33,645 bases of DNA from Bacillota bacterium. GTDB lineage: Bacteria > Bacillota > Dethiobacteria > DTU022 > UBA8154. The notes beneath the pieces were generated by a model. It did not search any database. It was given only the letters and a program-made list of their open reading frames with translations, and was not told where the DNA came from. The translations under genes were made by a program, and so were the position numbers. Below are positions 15,756 through 24,624 of this stretch, one piece after another (the first letter of the stretch is position 1; each line of letters begins with the position of its first letter). The stretch covers positions 1 through 33,645 of the forward strand of contig JAAYFF010000061.1 in assembly GCA_012728375.1 (NCBI GenBank). The letters run 5' to 3'.

Positions 15756-17042
15756 CTATTCGCTCCCTTCATCGTCTACAGAGCGTAGAAAGTAAACGCT
15801 GTCCAAAACAACTTTTTGTGCTACTTCTACAACCTCATCCATCTCAATATTTTCAATTCTCTCCATTAAGCATTCCACCCTTTCATCCCTGTTTCCCACT
15901 ATTCCGTCCAAAAAGAAACCCAATAGGCTGGAAGGGCTGTCTCCAATAATTTTAAACTGGTTGAGCAAGGCTCTTTTTGTATTCTCCATCTCTTCTGAAG
16001 TGATCTTGCCCGCTTTAATATTTTCTACCTGTTCCTCGATAATCTCCCTTGCCTGCACGTAGTTCTTCGTATCGATACCCGATCCGATCAGTTGTATTCC
16101 TTTGTGCTTTTCTAACCTTGAAAAGGCGTAATAAGCCAGGCTGGCCTTTTCTCTCACGTTTTGGAAAAGCTTTGAGTGGGGGAAACCGCCCAAAATACCG
16201 TTATATAACAGCAAAGCCGGGTAATCCTCATCCCGGTAGACCGTATTGGTGCGGTATCCCAGGGTTAATTTGCCCTGATTCACAGGAAGCCTCTCTTCAA
16301 AGAAACGGGGTTTTCCCGGATTTTTCCGGACTTCAACTATCGGAAGGTCCAAAGGTATCCCCTTGCGCAAAAAAGAAAACGCTTCTTCAATAAGGGGGAA
16401 AGTTTCCCCGGGCTCGATTTCTCCCACGACAAATACATCGAGGGGATTCTCCTGCAAAAGTCTTTGATAATACCGATAAAGCCCGTCAGGGGTGATTCCG
16501 GCAAGATCCTCAATATTCCCGTATTTGTAAACCCCAAAACGTTCATTTGCACACATGTTTTGTATGCAGCGTTCCAGGGCATAATTTACTTTATCGTTTA
16601 CCAGCCCGCGGATCTCTTTTTCCAATTGTTCTTTTTCCTGAAGAACATATTCCTTTTTAAACGCACCGTTCTCACGGAAAGGGTCGGTTATAACGCTTTT
16701 TAAAACGGAAAGTCCCTGGCGCAACAGATCCTCTCCCGGTGCAAATTTATCGTGTATTATTTCCAGAGAAAAAGCAAGAATCTGCCTCTCGCCCAATTTG
16801 AGCACATCTGAACTAAGTTCCGCCCCGTAAAGCTCCTCCAAGCGAATTCTAATATCCCGGTATGTCGGATATTGTCCGGTTCCCCTCTCCAGGACAGCCG
16901 GCAAAAGGGCCGTCTGCGCCGCAGTCTCTTTTTCCAGCGATTGCTGCAAAAAAACAGCGATCAAAACCGTTTTAAATTTTTTAACCGGAACGAGGTGAAG
17001 ATTAATATTTGCAGGTAATGTCTTGCTTTCCAGGGCTAACAA
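15756..17042 (-). CDS. ymfF: M16-family protein, YmfF type (no zinc motif)
   Basis: 428 residues with M16 fold features, but the position expected to hold HxxEH instead reads LPAVLERGT, so this subunit should be catalytically silent. The C-terminal M16 stretch LAYYAFSRLEKHKGIQL matches the family. The start is TTG at 17042, with GAGAGG about 11 nt upstream; no better start is in frame. With YmfH it should make an active/inactive heterodimer, as known for other M16 pairs. A 90-nt gap to the gene upstream shows no clear promoter. Confidence 0.85.
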   Translation of the reverse strand: MLALESKTLPANINLHLVPVKKFKTVLIAVFLQQSLEKETAAQTALLPAVLERGTGQYPTYRDIRIRLEELYGAELSSDVLKLGERQILAFSLEIIHDKFAPGEDLLRQGLSVLKSVITDPFRENGAFKKEYVLQEKEQLEKEIRGLVNDKVNYALERCIQNMCANERFGVYKYGNIEDLAGITPDGLYRYYQRLLQENPLDVFVVGEIEPGETFPLIEEAFSFLRKGIPLDLPIVEVRKNPGKPRFFEERLPVNQGKLTLGYRTNTVYRDEDYPALLLYNGILGGFPHSKLFQNVREKASLAYYAFSRLEKHKGIQLIGSGIDTKNYVQAREIIEEQVENIKAGKITSEEMENTKRALLNQFKIIGDSPSSLLGFFLDGIVGNRDERVECLMERIENIEMDEVVEVAQKVVLDSVYFLRSVDDEGSE

Positions 17043-17132
17043 GAGTATCTATTCCTCTCTTTCCAATCATTTTTTAATTTGTTTATGATTGTCTATATTT
17101 CCATCTTCTCAGGGAAATTTCCTGCCGCTTAC

Positions 17133-19508
17133 TTATATTTTGCAAAAATTACTCCCCAGAGCCAGAATGAGCAGGGGCAACCCTCCGTAAAGCATCGATG
17201 TTGCTGCTGCAACTACGCCGGAATCGTTAACAAGGAACGCTGTCACACTTGCCGCGATAATCCCTCCCATGGCCACCCGGAATCCCGGCTCCCCGGCAAA
17301 TATTTTTTTTATCATACCAAAGGGGTAATAGTACAGTATTGCGATTAAGGCAATCATTACCAACAGTGCCCGTGTCCAAAGGGAATAACGAACCAGCTTG
17401 TAGTTCATCTCCAATTTCCTGACGACTATGTTCAGCAGCTCCCCAAATCCCTCTTTTTGAATCAGTTCCAGGGTTCTCCCCAGGTGGGATACATTGGCGT
17501 CAGGACGGGGCAGGTTTAAGAAATAAAGCAGCAAACCCGCCAGCAAAAAAAATAGCAGCGGTATGAAGATAAGGGCAAGCACAGGCAGCCTCTTTTTTTT
17601 CTTGCTAAGTAAATAACTAAGCCGGGCAAGCGGTTTTCCCCCGTAAAGAAGGGCTACAAAGCCCCCAAGTGTGAGCGAAAGGGAAAGAGCTGCCGTCACA
17701 GCCCCTCCAAAATTAGCGCCAAAATCCGGGGAAGCCATCAGAAAAAGAATCATCACCGATAAAACGGCAAAAAGCAAGACCAAGATCCTGATCTCCGGGA
17801 AATTTCCCAAATGCTTCCTTTCTTCCCCTCCTCCCCTTCCTTTTAAACGGAGTGAGATAAGCGAGCCAAAACCCAGGATAAAGGAACCGATCATTACCCC
17901 CATATATTCATTGCCGATACCGTAAAACCGGGCTCCGCCGACGGGATCATAGCCCAAAAACGAACGGCTTTGCAGGTGCGCCCCCCCGAGGAGATCAGCT
18001 GCTAAAAAGCCAAAAACCAGCAAGCCTGCAACGGCAAAAATTGCCATGGGGTTTCGCCAAAAAAGTCCGGTTAAAACGACAAAAACCGCGGTCAAGACGG
18101 TAAGAAAACAAAAATTGACCAGATAAGATTCAGCCGGGAAAAAGTTAAAAGCCGGCGCAAGAAGAAAGGACAGGGGAAAATACAGCAGCCCATAAAAAGC
18201 CGGTTGCAATGAACGAACCGGATGAAAACGGGTTACAACACCTACCAGCCCGGCCACGACTAAAATAATCAACAAAAGCAGGTAACCCTTTATAATCGAA
18301 GAACGCTGCAGATACGTCCTGGACGTCCGCTCTGCAATAGCCGACACTTTTTGCAGGTGCCCTGCTGCCGGTTTTGTTTCCAAAGGCGCACCGCTAAAAT
18401 AAACAGAGGGAGCAAGGCTAAAATATTCCGCCACCGAAGGGGCAATATCAATATTAGCGACGATACCCGGCACCCTGGTTGTCTTGGATATCAGCATCCC
18501 CCCCTGCGGGTCTTCAGGGTTATAGTAAACAACCGGGGTAAGGCGATAGCCCCCCGCAACTGATGCCTGCGGCGGGGAGGGAACGGCAATTAACAGACGG
18601 CCTTTTAAGCCCGGTTCAGCAAGAAGCCCTTCCAGAAAAAGATCCAGCTCTTGAAAAGAACTCTCAAGAAGTTCCCCTCTCCTTTCTGCGGCAAGATGGC
18701 CCAGATAGGAATTTATCCTGCCGGTGTCTCCCCATTCCACAACAATAAAAGATGCCTTTTCCCTGCATGCCTTATAAGCATCCAGGTAAGCCCGGGCATT
18801 ACAGCGATGGCCAAAGGGAAAAAGCTGATCTTCTTTCAAGAGTGCGGCAGACACGTCCCCGTAAGCAACAGCGCCATCATTATTCATGGCAATTGTTACC
18901 GCCTGACGGCCTTCCTGATCAGTATCGGCATTACCCAAAACTGCTGCAGAAAGCCCTTTTCCCCCCAGCGCCTCCCCCAGGGCACCCAACAAAACCGGGT
19001 AAGGCCTGCTGCTGTTAAGAAGTTCGAGGGCCCCTGTATATGGATGCAAAACCTTTCCCGGTGGAACCTGATCTTTGCCGGAGTGACGCCGGTATAATAC
19101 TTCCACGGAAAGACTTTTTTCCTCCCGGTTATAGGCTTTGCGCGCGGTCCAGTTCCCCAGCAGACGGGCACCGGAGCCAATAGTCAGATACCCGCTTTCC
19201 GTTCCCAAAGAACCGGCTGTGTTTACGTTCATTAAACCAAGAGAACTCTCCCGCAGGAGCGAACTCAAAAGGGGACCGGAATATTGAAGAAGATCTTTAA
19301 ATGTTATTTTATCCAGGGTCAGCAAAATAAAGCTACAGGAAAGGGACTCCTTTTCCTGGTATGAATCCCCGGATACAGCAGTATTAACATTATGATTGCT
19401 TTCTGCGAAACAACGGACATTCTGCCAAAATGCCACTGAAACAAAAAGGGCCAACAAAAAAAGGAAAATAATTGCCTGGGAACGCCCTTTAATACACCGG
19501 TTGTTCAT
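17133..19508 (-). CDS. alkaline-phosphatase-like domain fused to polytopic membrane domain
   Basis: About 791 residues (numbering below from an in-frame ATG at 19520, which adds four). An N-terminal signal anchor (about 16-33) is followed by an extracytoplasmic domain (58-385) with traits of the alkaline phosphatase superfamily: a TLDK start strand, the stretch GTESGYLTIGSGAR and the late motif DIAPSVAEYF. From about residue 411 there are ten or eleven hydrophobic segments. Conserved-looking blocks are YGIGNEY (533-539) and NDSGV (765-769), near membrane ends. The ATG at 19508 has GAGGTG close upstream and overlaps the glycosyltransferase gene by 20 nt. Function unknown; transfer or trimming of a phosphorylated envelope glycan is a guess. 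Confidence 0.8.
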   Translation of the reverse strand: MNNRCIKGRSQAIIFLFLLALFVSVAFWQNVRCFAESNHNVNTAVSGDSYQEKESLSCSFILLTLDKITFKDLLQYSGPLLSSLLRESSLGLMNVNTAGSLGTESGYLTIGSGARLLGNWTARKAYNREEKSLSVEVLYRRHSGKDQVPPGKVLHPYTGALELLNSSRPYPVLLGALGEALGGKGLSAAVLGNADTDQEGRQAVTIAMNNDGAVAYGDVSAALLKEDQLFPFGHRCNARAYLDAYKACREKASFIVVEWGDTGRINSYLGHLAAERRGELLESSFQELDLFLEGLLAEPGLKGRLLIAVPSPPQASVAGGYRLTPVVYYNPEDPQGGMLISKTTRVPGIVANIDIAPSVAEYFSLAPSVYFSGAPLETKPAAGHLQKVSAIAERTSRTYLQRSSIIKGYLLLLIILVVAGLVGVVTRFHPVRSLQPAFYGLLYFPLSFLLAPAFNFFPAESYLVNFCFLTVLTAVFVVLTGLFWRNPMAIFAVAGLLVFGFLAADLLGGAHLQSRSFLGYDPVGGARFYGIGNEYMGVMIGSFILGFGSLISLRLKGRGGGEERKHLGNFPEIRILVLLFAVLSVMILFLMASPDFGANFGGAVTAALSLSLTLGGFVALLYGGKPLARLSYLLSKKKKRLPVLALIFIPLLFFLLAGLLLYFLNLPRPDANVSHLGRTLELIQKEGFGELLNIVVRKLEMNYKLVRYSLWTRALLVMIALIAILYYYPFGMIKKIFAGEPGFRVAMGGIIAASVTAFLVNDSGVVAAATSMLYGGLPLLILALGSNFCKI

Positions 19509-20670
19509 TGCGCACCTCATTGTACCTCTGCAAGATTATGCTTTCATAAACCTTCTCCGTTGCCTGCAACATACTCTTTTCTGTAAAATTTTCAGTGATC
19601 TCTGCAGAAGCTGCCTTCCCCATTTTTACCCTCTCCAGCGGCCGCAAGGCAAGCCATTCCATGTTACGGGCCAGAGCGCCAACATCTTCCGGCGGAAACA
19701 GGAGTCCTGTTTTCATGTGGCTAATAATTTCAGGAATTCCGCCTGTTGCAGAAGCGATACGCGCCACTCCTGCTGCCCCGGCTTCCAGCAAGGAAATGGA
19801 AAGCCCTTCACTGCGGGAGGCCAGAACAAAAATATCCAGAGAAGAATAAAAGTCCGGCATAGCTTTAACTTCTCCCAGGAAAAAAATTCGTTTCTCCATC
19901 CCCATGAAAAGGCTCAGCCGTTCAAGCTGTTCCCTTGCGGGTCCCTCACCGGCAATGAAAAAACCGGCTCCCGGGACATTTTTTGCCACCCGGGCAGCCG
20001 CCCGTATAAAGAGATCAAACCCTTTCTGGGAAACAAGCCGCCCTGCAGTCCCCACCTTAATCCCCCTCCACTTACAAAGGGAGGTTAAAGCTTTGTCCTT
20101 GCAAATCTCGGACTCCCCCGGGGTACAACGCGGTTTAACAGCAAACAAACAGGGATCAATCCCGTTGTAGATTTGCAGGATTTTAGACGGAGGAATACCG
20201 AAACCGGCCAGTTCATTGCGCAAAGCCCCGGATACAGCAATATAATATGTTGCCGCGGGATCCAAAAATTTTACAGCCCAACGGAACAAGCGCTCCGCAA
20301 TAAAGCTTTCCGCAGGATAAGCCAAAGAATTATGAACAGTTACCAGCGCCGGGCAATGTAAAAGCCGGGCTGCAGGGAGCCCCACCATAGCTGCCCTGTA
20401 CCCGTGAATGTGCATCAAGTCGGGAAGAACTTCCCGGCAGATATGCAACATGCGCATTAAAATAGGGAGATCCCGCCGCGGAGCAAAGCCGTCTTCCAGG
20501 GAAAGGGGAAAATAATGAACGTTTCCCCGAAATTCCGGCGGAAAAGGAAAAGTAGGCGCTGCCAGGAAGACATCCCAGCGATCAGGAAAATAATTCAACA
20601 GCGAACGCAGATGAGTCAGCATCCCCCCTGCCAGCGGTCTCGTTACATAGAGTATTTTTTTCCTCCTCAT
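19489..20670 (-). CDS. family-4 glycosyltransferase
   Basis: 393-residue GT-B fold enzyme, cytoplasmic or membrane-peripheral, that would transfer a sugar from a nucleotide donor. The C-terminal donor domain starts around residue 203 (GIKVGTAGRLVSQKG) and has the EX7E motif (E288 in SRSEGL, E296 in LLEAG). The N-terminal half has the glycine-rich loop RPLAGGM and HIHGYRA. It overlaps the membrane-protein gene downstream by 20-32 nt, so the two are probably co-translated and act in one envelope-glycan pathway. The ATG at 20670 carries an AGGAGG just inside the coding sequence; GGAAAG, nine nt upstream, may serve as its site. Donor and acceptor cannot be named. Confidence 0.9.
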   Translation of the reverse strand: MRRKKILYVTRPLAGGMLTHLRSLLNYFPDRWDVFLAAPTFPFPPEFRGNVHYFPLSLEDGFAPRRDLPILMRMLHICREVLPDLMHIHGYRAAMVGLPAARLLHCPALVTVHNSLAYPAESFIAERLFRWAVKFLDPAATYYIAVSGALRNELAGFGIPPSKILQIYNGIDPCLFAVKPRCTPGESEICKDKALTSLCKWRGIKVGTAGRLVSQKGFDLFIRAAARVAKNVPGAGFFIAGEGPAREQLERLSLFMGMEKRIFFLGEVKAMPDFYSSLDIFVLASRSEGLSISLLEAGAAGVARIASATGGIPEIISHMKTGLLFPPEDVGALARNMEWLALRPLERVKMGKAASAEITENFTEKSMLQATEKVYESIILQRYNEVRNEQPVY

Positions 20671-20766
20671 ACCACTATGCTTTCCACTAACAGGTTATTT
20701 TATAAGGGATAGCGCCTTTTTTTGCATCCTGTACCACAGAATGAACGCAAACGCCTGACGATTCCA

Positions 20767-20795
20767 TTGACTTTTTAAGGTGAAAATGTTATCAT
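20767..20795 (+). promoter_or_regulatory. promoter of the tRNA-Arg pair
   Basis: TTGACT (20767-20772) and TATCAT (20790-20795) with a 17-nt spacer, ending 20 nt before the first tRNA gene. Confidence 0.75.
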
Positions 20796-20815
20796 GATTC
20801 CAGCATAAACAGCGT

Positions 20816-20890
20816 GCGCCCGTGGTGAAAGGGATATCACGCAGGCCTCCGGAGCCTGAAGTCGGGGTTCGAATCCCTGCGGGCGTACCA
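20816..20890 (+). tRNA. tRNA-Arg (anticodon CCG)
   Basis: 75-nt tRNA with acceptor stem GCGCCCG/CGGGCGT (one G-U pair), anticodon stem CAGGC/GCCTG (20842-20846 and 20854-20858) and loop CTCCGGA giving anticodon CCG at 20849-20851. The T-arm has GGTTCGAATCC and the 3' CCA is encoded. The discriminator base is A, which fits the TGGT of the arg T-box. It reads codon CGG. Confidence 0.97.
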
Positions 20891-20912
20891 TTTCTCAATA
20901 TTTTTAATGCAT

Positions 20913-20988
20913 GCACCTGTAGCTCAGGGGACAGAGCACCGGATTCCTAATCCGGGTGCCGCAGGTTCGAATCCTGCCAGGTGCACCA
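20913..20988 (+). tRNA. tRNA-Arg (anticodon CCU)
   Basis: 76-nt tRNA with acceptor stem GCACCTG/CAGGTGC, D-arm AGCTCAGGGGACAGAGC, anticodon stem CCGGA/TCCGG and loop TTCCTAA with anticodon CCT at 20946-20948, T-arm GGTTCGAATCC and an encoded CCA. It reads codon AGG. It follows the first tRNA-Arg after 22 nt, so the two are one transcript. The AT-rich accessory stretch begins right after it, but I found no second copy of its 3' end that would mark an integrated element. Confidence 0.97.
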
Positions 20989-20996
20989 GATAAACG

Positions 20997-21023
20997 CCGC
21001 AAGCATCAACGCTTGCGGTTTTT
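20997..21023 (+). terminator. intrinsic terminator after the tRNA pair
   Basis: Perfect 8-bp stem CCGCAAGC/GCTTGCGG with a 6-nt loop, followed by TTTTT. It ends the tRNA-Arg transcript. Confidence 0.9.
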
Positions 21024-21341
21024 ATAAATTATGGAAGTTGCATAATTAAACCTAAGATTAAAAAATTAGTTATTTCCTTAAGAACGGGATTATCCGATCT
21101 TTTGTGTTTTCTTTAAGTTTTTGGATACATTACTTTTCTTCCTCTAATGTTGTTTTTTACATAAGCTAAATATCTGCTAATAATTTTGCTTAATTGGAAG
21201 GATTTAGTGGTAATATGGGAGAATTTTAGAGTTTATGAATAATAATAAAGTTTTAAGATTTTATTGCCAATTAGACAATAGCCTCCGATCTAATCAAAAT
21301 ATTTTTTGTACCTTTGCTCAAAAATGAAAGGAGAGCAGAAA

Positions 21342-21815
21342 ATGAATAAAGAGCTTAGCTACCTTTATAATGACGATATCAAAGCTGCACTAAATGCATT
21401 GTCCGAGTTTATTGAAGGATTAATAATTCCTTCAAAGTTTGAGCCATCTACTATTCAGGCTCTTACCCATGTTCATTTGGTTCTCCAAAGAATGCCTTAT
21501 TCTACAACTGGAGTTTTCGGGCATATAAGTATTCATTTGAGGATAAATGAGGAACTAAAATATTATGACATAAATGTTTCCGAAGAAGAAATTGTGCTAT
21601 TTAACGGTGGCTCTGTTTATACTCAGGGGGTAGGTAGTGATTCAAATTCAAATAAATGTTTTTATATGCAAACTGGTGGTTTTATAGAAGGTTCAGATTT
21701 AGATATTTATGATTGGATTAATGGGGCCTCTGAATTACTGAATATGGGTGCATCTATCTCTGCAGATTCGTTCGATGATACAGATGAAATTGGTTGGGAT
21801 GAAAAACCTGAATAA
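21342..21815 (+). CDS. hypothetical acidic protein, 157 residues
   Basis: The ATG at 21342 has a clear AAAGGAGAG site; an in-frame ATG at 21306 lacks one. The product is acidic, especially at its C-terminus (DDTDEIGWDEKPE), with no signal peptide or membrane segment. The middle part reads like alternating beta strands (TTGVFGHISIHLRI, KYYDINVSEEEIVLFNGG). I do not recognise the family. Codon use is AT-richer than in the tRNA-upstream region, which fits a recently gained or weakly expressed gene. The 318 nt before it (21024-21341) are AT-rich, with no gene that I can support. Confidence 0.65.
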   Translation: MNKELSYLYNDDIKAALNALSEFIEGLIIPSKFEPSTIQALTHVHLVLQRMPYSTTGVFGHISIHLRINEELKYYDINVSEEEIVLFNGGSVYTQGVGSDSNSNKCFYMQTGGFIEGSDLDIYDWINGASELLNMGASISADSFDDTDEIGWDEKPE

Positions 21816-21943
21816 AGAATAGAAAATGGGGTAAAAAGCTCGTTGCTTAAAACAGCCGTTTATCAAAGACCCTCGATATGGGGAAGGTGTCCAAGTTAGC
21901 CTGCCTTCGGCAATGGGCCACAAGGCGTTAACTGCAGCTGCCC

Positions 21944-22138
21944 ATGGTTGGCCTTACGAAACATGGACACCAGGGGCACTATCGCTTCCACAATGATGGG
22001 GAAAAAGGGAAACTTTTTTATTTTTCTTCCCATGTTAAAGCGGTTAGCCTGCCTCAATGGTTAGCTGTTATGGCTGAAGAAGCCGGAATAAGTTTTTCTC
22101 AAGTTTTAGCTTTAAAGCGTGAACTTGGTTTAGAATAA
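21944..22138 (+). pseudogene. HicB-antitoxin-like C-terminal remnant
   Basis: A 64-residue frame whose end (VSLPQWLAVMAEEAGISFSQVL) reads here as SLPQWLAVMAEEAGIS followed by FSQVLALKRELGLE, and resembles the DNA-binding tail of HicB-type antitoxins. The part before it (GHYRFHNDGEKGKLFYFS) does not look like an intact HicB domain, there is no convincing ribosome-binding site, and no HicA toxin is adjacent. It is best read as a fragment. The flanks 21816-21943 and 22139-22322 contain nothing I can support as a gene. Confidence 0.3.
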
Positions 22139-22322
22139 TCAAAAACCCACCTGCCGGGCGGCTCCTGTTGGTACAGTTTATTCCCTCTATCTTTATAAGG
22201 ATGGTTAGAGCATAATATGTAAATGGATACCCGCTCATAAAGGTGCCGTGTTCTCGCACGCATGGAGGAAAGTCAACCTGCTGTACCTGGTCAATTCTTG
22301 ACCCTGCAAAGCTCTGTAAACA

Positions 22323-22766
22323 TCAGTCCAGGGTATCGCAACTAAGCAATTTCCGATAATAATCCTCAGAAAGCATATCTCTGGCTGCCAGCAGGTGGGC
22401 AAGGTATTCTCTGGTCGGTTTTAATCCTTCCCGAATTTTGTCCGGGCAGGCAATATAAGCAGTGGCTTCTTCCTGGCCTGCAGCTGTTAGCACTTTCACT
22501 TTTTGACGATCATAATTATCAGGATAACCTTCATATTTGTCCAGCTTTTTAATATCAGCTTCTTGAATTTCATATAATACGCCTTCTACAACACCTTTTG
22601 CCTCGGGAACTATGTTTGCGTAACCTTCAAATGGGTTCCGGGAGGCCACCTTATTAAACTTTAAAGAATAATCTGGAAGTGATGCGTGTATCCTTGATGT
22701 ATAGTGTATTTTTCTCTCCCTCATCCTTTGAGGGTTCATATTAGAACCATAAGCAAAATATTTCAT
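22323..22766 (-). CDS. gamma-glutamylcyclotransferase-like protein
   Basis: 147-residue member of the GGCT/AIG2-like fold. The N-terminal substrate-binding loop YGSNM is at residues 6-10 and the probable catalytic glutamate is E79 in DKYEGYP. Family members release 5-oxoproline from gamma-glutamyl amines or dipeptides, but many bacterial ones are uncharacterised and the true substrate is unknown. The ATG is preceded by AAGGGG. It is a single gene, separated by about 250 nt from dinB, and not evidently in an operon. Confidence 0.85.
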   Translation of the reverse strand: MKYFAYGSNMNPQRMRERKIHYTSRIHASLPDYSLKFNKVASRNPFEGYANIVPEAKGVVEGVLYEIQEADIKKLDKYEGYPDNYDRQKVKVLTAAGQEEATAYIACPDKIREGLKPTREYLAHLLAARDMLSEDYYRKLLSCDTLD

Positions 22767-23012
22767 CTTTAATGCCCCTTGCTTTAGTGTAGTCTCTTTA
22801 AAAACCGAAATTAAACCAGGATATAAAATGTACGCAAAGGTATCCCAGGCAATTTTATGTAACTAGAAAGATTCTCCACCTCTCCGATATTCGTGTTTAT
22901 CCCCCTGCCTCTGTTCCAGGTATCATAATTGGTCCGAGTACTGTTCCATCAGGTAGAGACCATGCAGCAGCACTCCGGTTTTTCCGGTATATTTGTCCTT
23001 TATGCAGCCCCC

Positions 23013-24173
23013 TTACTCTTTGGGCTTTAAAAGCCTTTTTGCACTAACAAGGACTTCTTTCCCGTATTTATCCCTCAATCTATCTTTAACCACCATGATT
23101 TTGTTTTCATTTTCGGCTGCAGAGGAAAGGAGAGATAATTGTTGGTTCTTTTCGAGTCCCGATACCCTTACACCAACCAGACGCCACGGGGGCTTGTTAC
23201 AGTGACGAAGAAACAGTCTTTCAACCAGATGATAAATTTGCAGGTCTTTATCTGTAGGCTCTTGGAGGGTAATATCTCTCGAGATTGTAGTGAAGTCGGC
23301 AAAGCGAAGCTTTAAAGATATAGTTTTGGCCCGTAACCTCTTGGAGCGCAGGCGATAGCCTACTTCTTCAGATAGAGCTAAAAGAGTAGTTAATACTTGC
23401 TCGCGGTCAAAAACATCCTGTGGAAACGTCGTTTCTTCCGAAATGGACTTGGTTTTATGTATTAGTTCAAGTTCCCGGTTATCGTAACCGTTAGCATAGT
23501 TTTTAAAAATTACTCCGTTTTTACCAAAGGCTGAAATAAGCGCTTTATCGGGGAATTTTGCCAGATCCCCCACGGTTTTAATACCGTAAAGGTAACATTT
23601 CTTCTCTGTTGACGATCCTATCCCAGGAATTATTTTTACCGGAAGAGGCCAGATTATGTCCGGCACATCTTCAGGCCAAATTGCCTTTATATTATCAGGT
23701 TTTGCAAGATTACTAGCTATTTTCGCCAGGAGTTTATTAACGGATATTCCTACACTAATGGGCAATTTAAGCTCTTTCTTTACTGCAGCACGAATTTGTT
23801 GGGCTGTTTCTACTCCAGTCCCTTTTTTTACCCCCAAATATGCCTCGTCAATGGAAACGGGTTCAATATCAGGCGTAAACCGTTCAAATATCGTCATGAC
23901 CTGCTTTGATACTTCTTTATACCTCCGCATATTAACCGGCAGTAGAATTGCTTCAGGACATAGTTCCAGGGCTTTCTTCATCGGCATGGCTGATCTGACA
24001 CCGTATTCTCTCGCTTCGTAAGAACAGGTGGAAACTACTCCGCGGGCTTTTGGATTACCGCCGACAATTACAGGCTTACCCTGGAGTTCAGGATGATCAA
24101 GCTGTTCGACCGAGGCGAAAAAGGCATCGAGGTCGCAAAGGAGAATGTCCTGCTTCATTTGAAAAGTTTTCAC
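23013..24173 (-). CDS. dinB: DNA polymerase IV (Y family)
   Basis: Error-prone translesion polymerase of 386 residues. Catalytic acidic residues are in LLCDLDAFFASVEQ (D14, D16) and SIDEAYLG (D109, E110), and the little-finger domain follows. QQLSLL near the C-terminus may be the beta-clamp binding peptide. The GTG at 24173 overlaps the TGA of a short upstream frame (GTGA), a typical coupling arrangement; the ATG at 24158 is the alternative and gives the more usual N-terminus. I found no recognisable Gram-positive LexA box upstream, so SOS control is not shown by the sequence. Confidence 0.93.
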   Translation of the reverse strand: MKTFQMKQDILLCDLDAFFASVEQLDHPELQGKPVIVGGNPKARGVVSTCSYEAREYGVRSAMPMKKALELCPEAILLPVNMRRYKEVSKQVMTIFERFTPDIEPVSIDEAYLGVKKGTGVETAQQIRAAVKKELKLPISVGISVNKLLAKIASNLAKPDNIKAIWPEDVPDIIWPLPVKIIPGIGSSTEKKCYLYGIKTVGDLAKFPDKALISAFGKNGVIFKNYANGYDNRELELIHKTKSISEETTFPQDVFDREQVLTTLLALSEEVGYRLRSKRLRAKTISLKLRFADFTTISRDITLQEPTDKDLQIYHLVERLFLRHCNKPPWRLVGVRVSGLEKNQQLSLLSSAAENENKIMVVKDRLRDKYGKEVLVSAKRLLKPKE

Positions 24174-24259
24174 TCCCCCGATAATATAACCTGCATCTTG
24201 TCCTTCACTGCTGGATTAAAGGCTTCCGCATTAGAGTATAAAGCCAGTTGAAAACAATT
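24170..24259 (-). pseudogene. startless gene fragment coupled to dinB
   Basis: A frame without an upstream start reads LALYSNAEAFNPAVKDKM then QVILSGE and ends in a TGA overlapping the dinB GTG. The residue pattern looks protein-like and the overlap looks like operon coupling, so I take it as the end of a truncated gene that once preceded dinB. The family is not recognised. Confidence 0.3.
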
Positions 24260-24624
24260 TTAAAACTTTCCCGGCATAATGGGAAGCTCGAATTGCCCGG
24301 TACAGAGCCAGTGGCCAGAGTGCTAGGAAATGGTGTGCAGCCAATAACAAACCTGAACGATTATGGTACCTTTGAGAGAATAAAGGATAAAAGGCGCCTT
24401 AACCCGGCAGAGCTGCTTCTGGAAGAAAACGGCCAAAAAAAACGTGCTCCCCTTTCTCAATGAAAAGGCCCTTTTGCAGCTTAAATAAGGTACAAGCTAC
24501 CGTGCCGTCAAAAGGGAGCTGGAGAGCTGCCGGTTTGAACAGCTGAAAAACGCAAATCCGGAAGCTACTATGGAAGATCTCCGGTACCTGGTGAACCATT
24601 GTCCGGAGGCTCAGCAAAGCCTAT
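24248..24624 (+). pseudogene. broken plus-strand gene of unknown family
   Basis: One frame is open from 24248 to 24463 (RVLGNGVQPITNLNDYGTF, RRLNPAELLLEENGQ). A shifted frame continues with VLPFLNEKALLQLK, a stop, then SYRAVKRELESCRFEQLKN and MEDLRYLVNHCPEAQQSLF up to about 24624. A frameshift in an A-rich run (around 24433-24441) plus a stop codon would join them. No ribosome-binding site is visible. It could be the relic of a mobile-element gene, but I do not recognise it. Confidence 0.3.

Noticed and set aside
24174-24260. LexA/SOS box upstream of dinB
   Set aside because: No match to the Gram-positive GAAC-N4-GTTC type palindrome was found.
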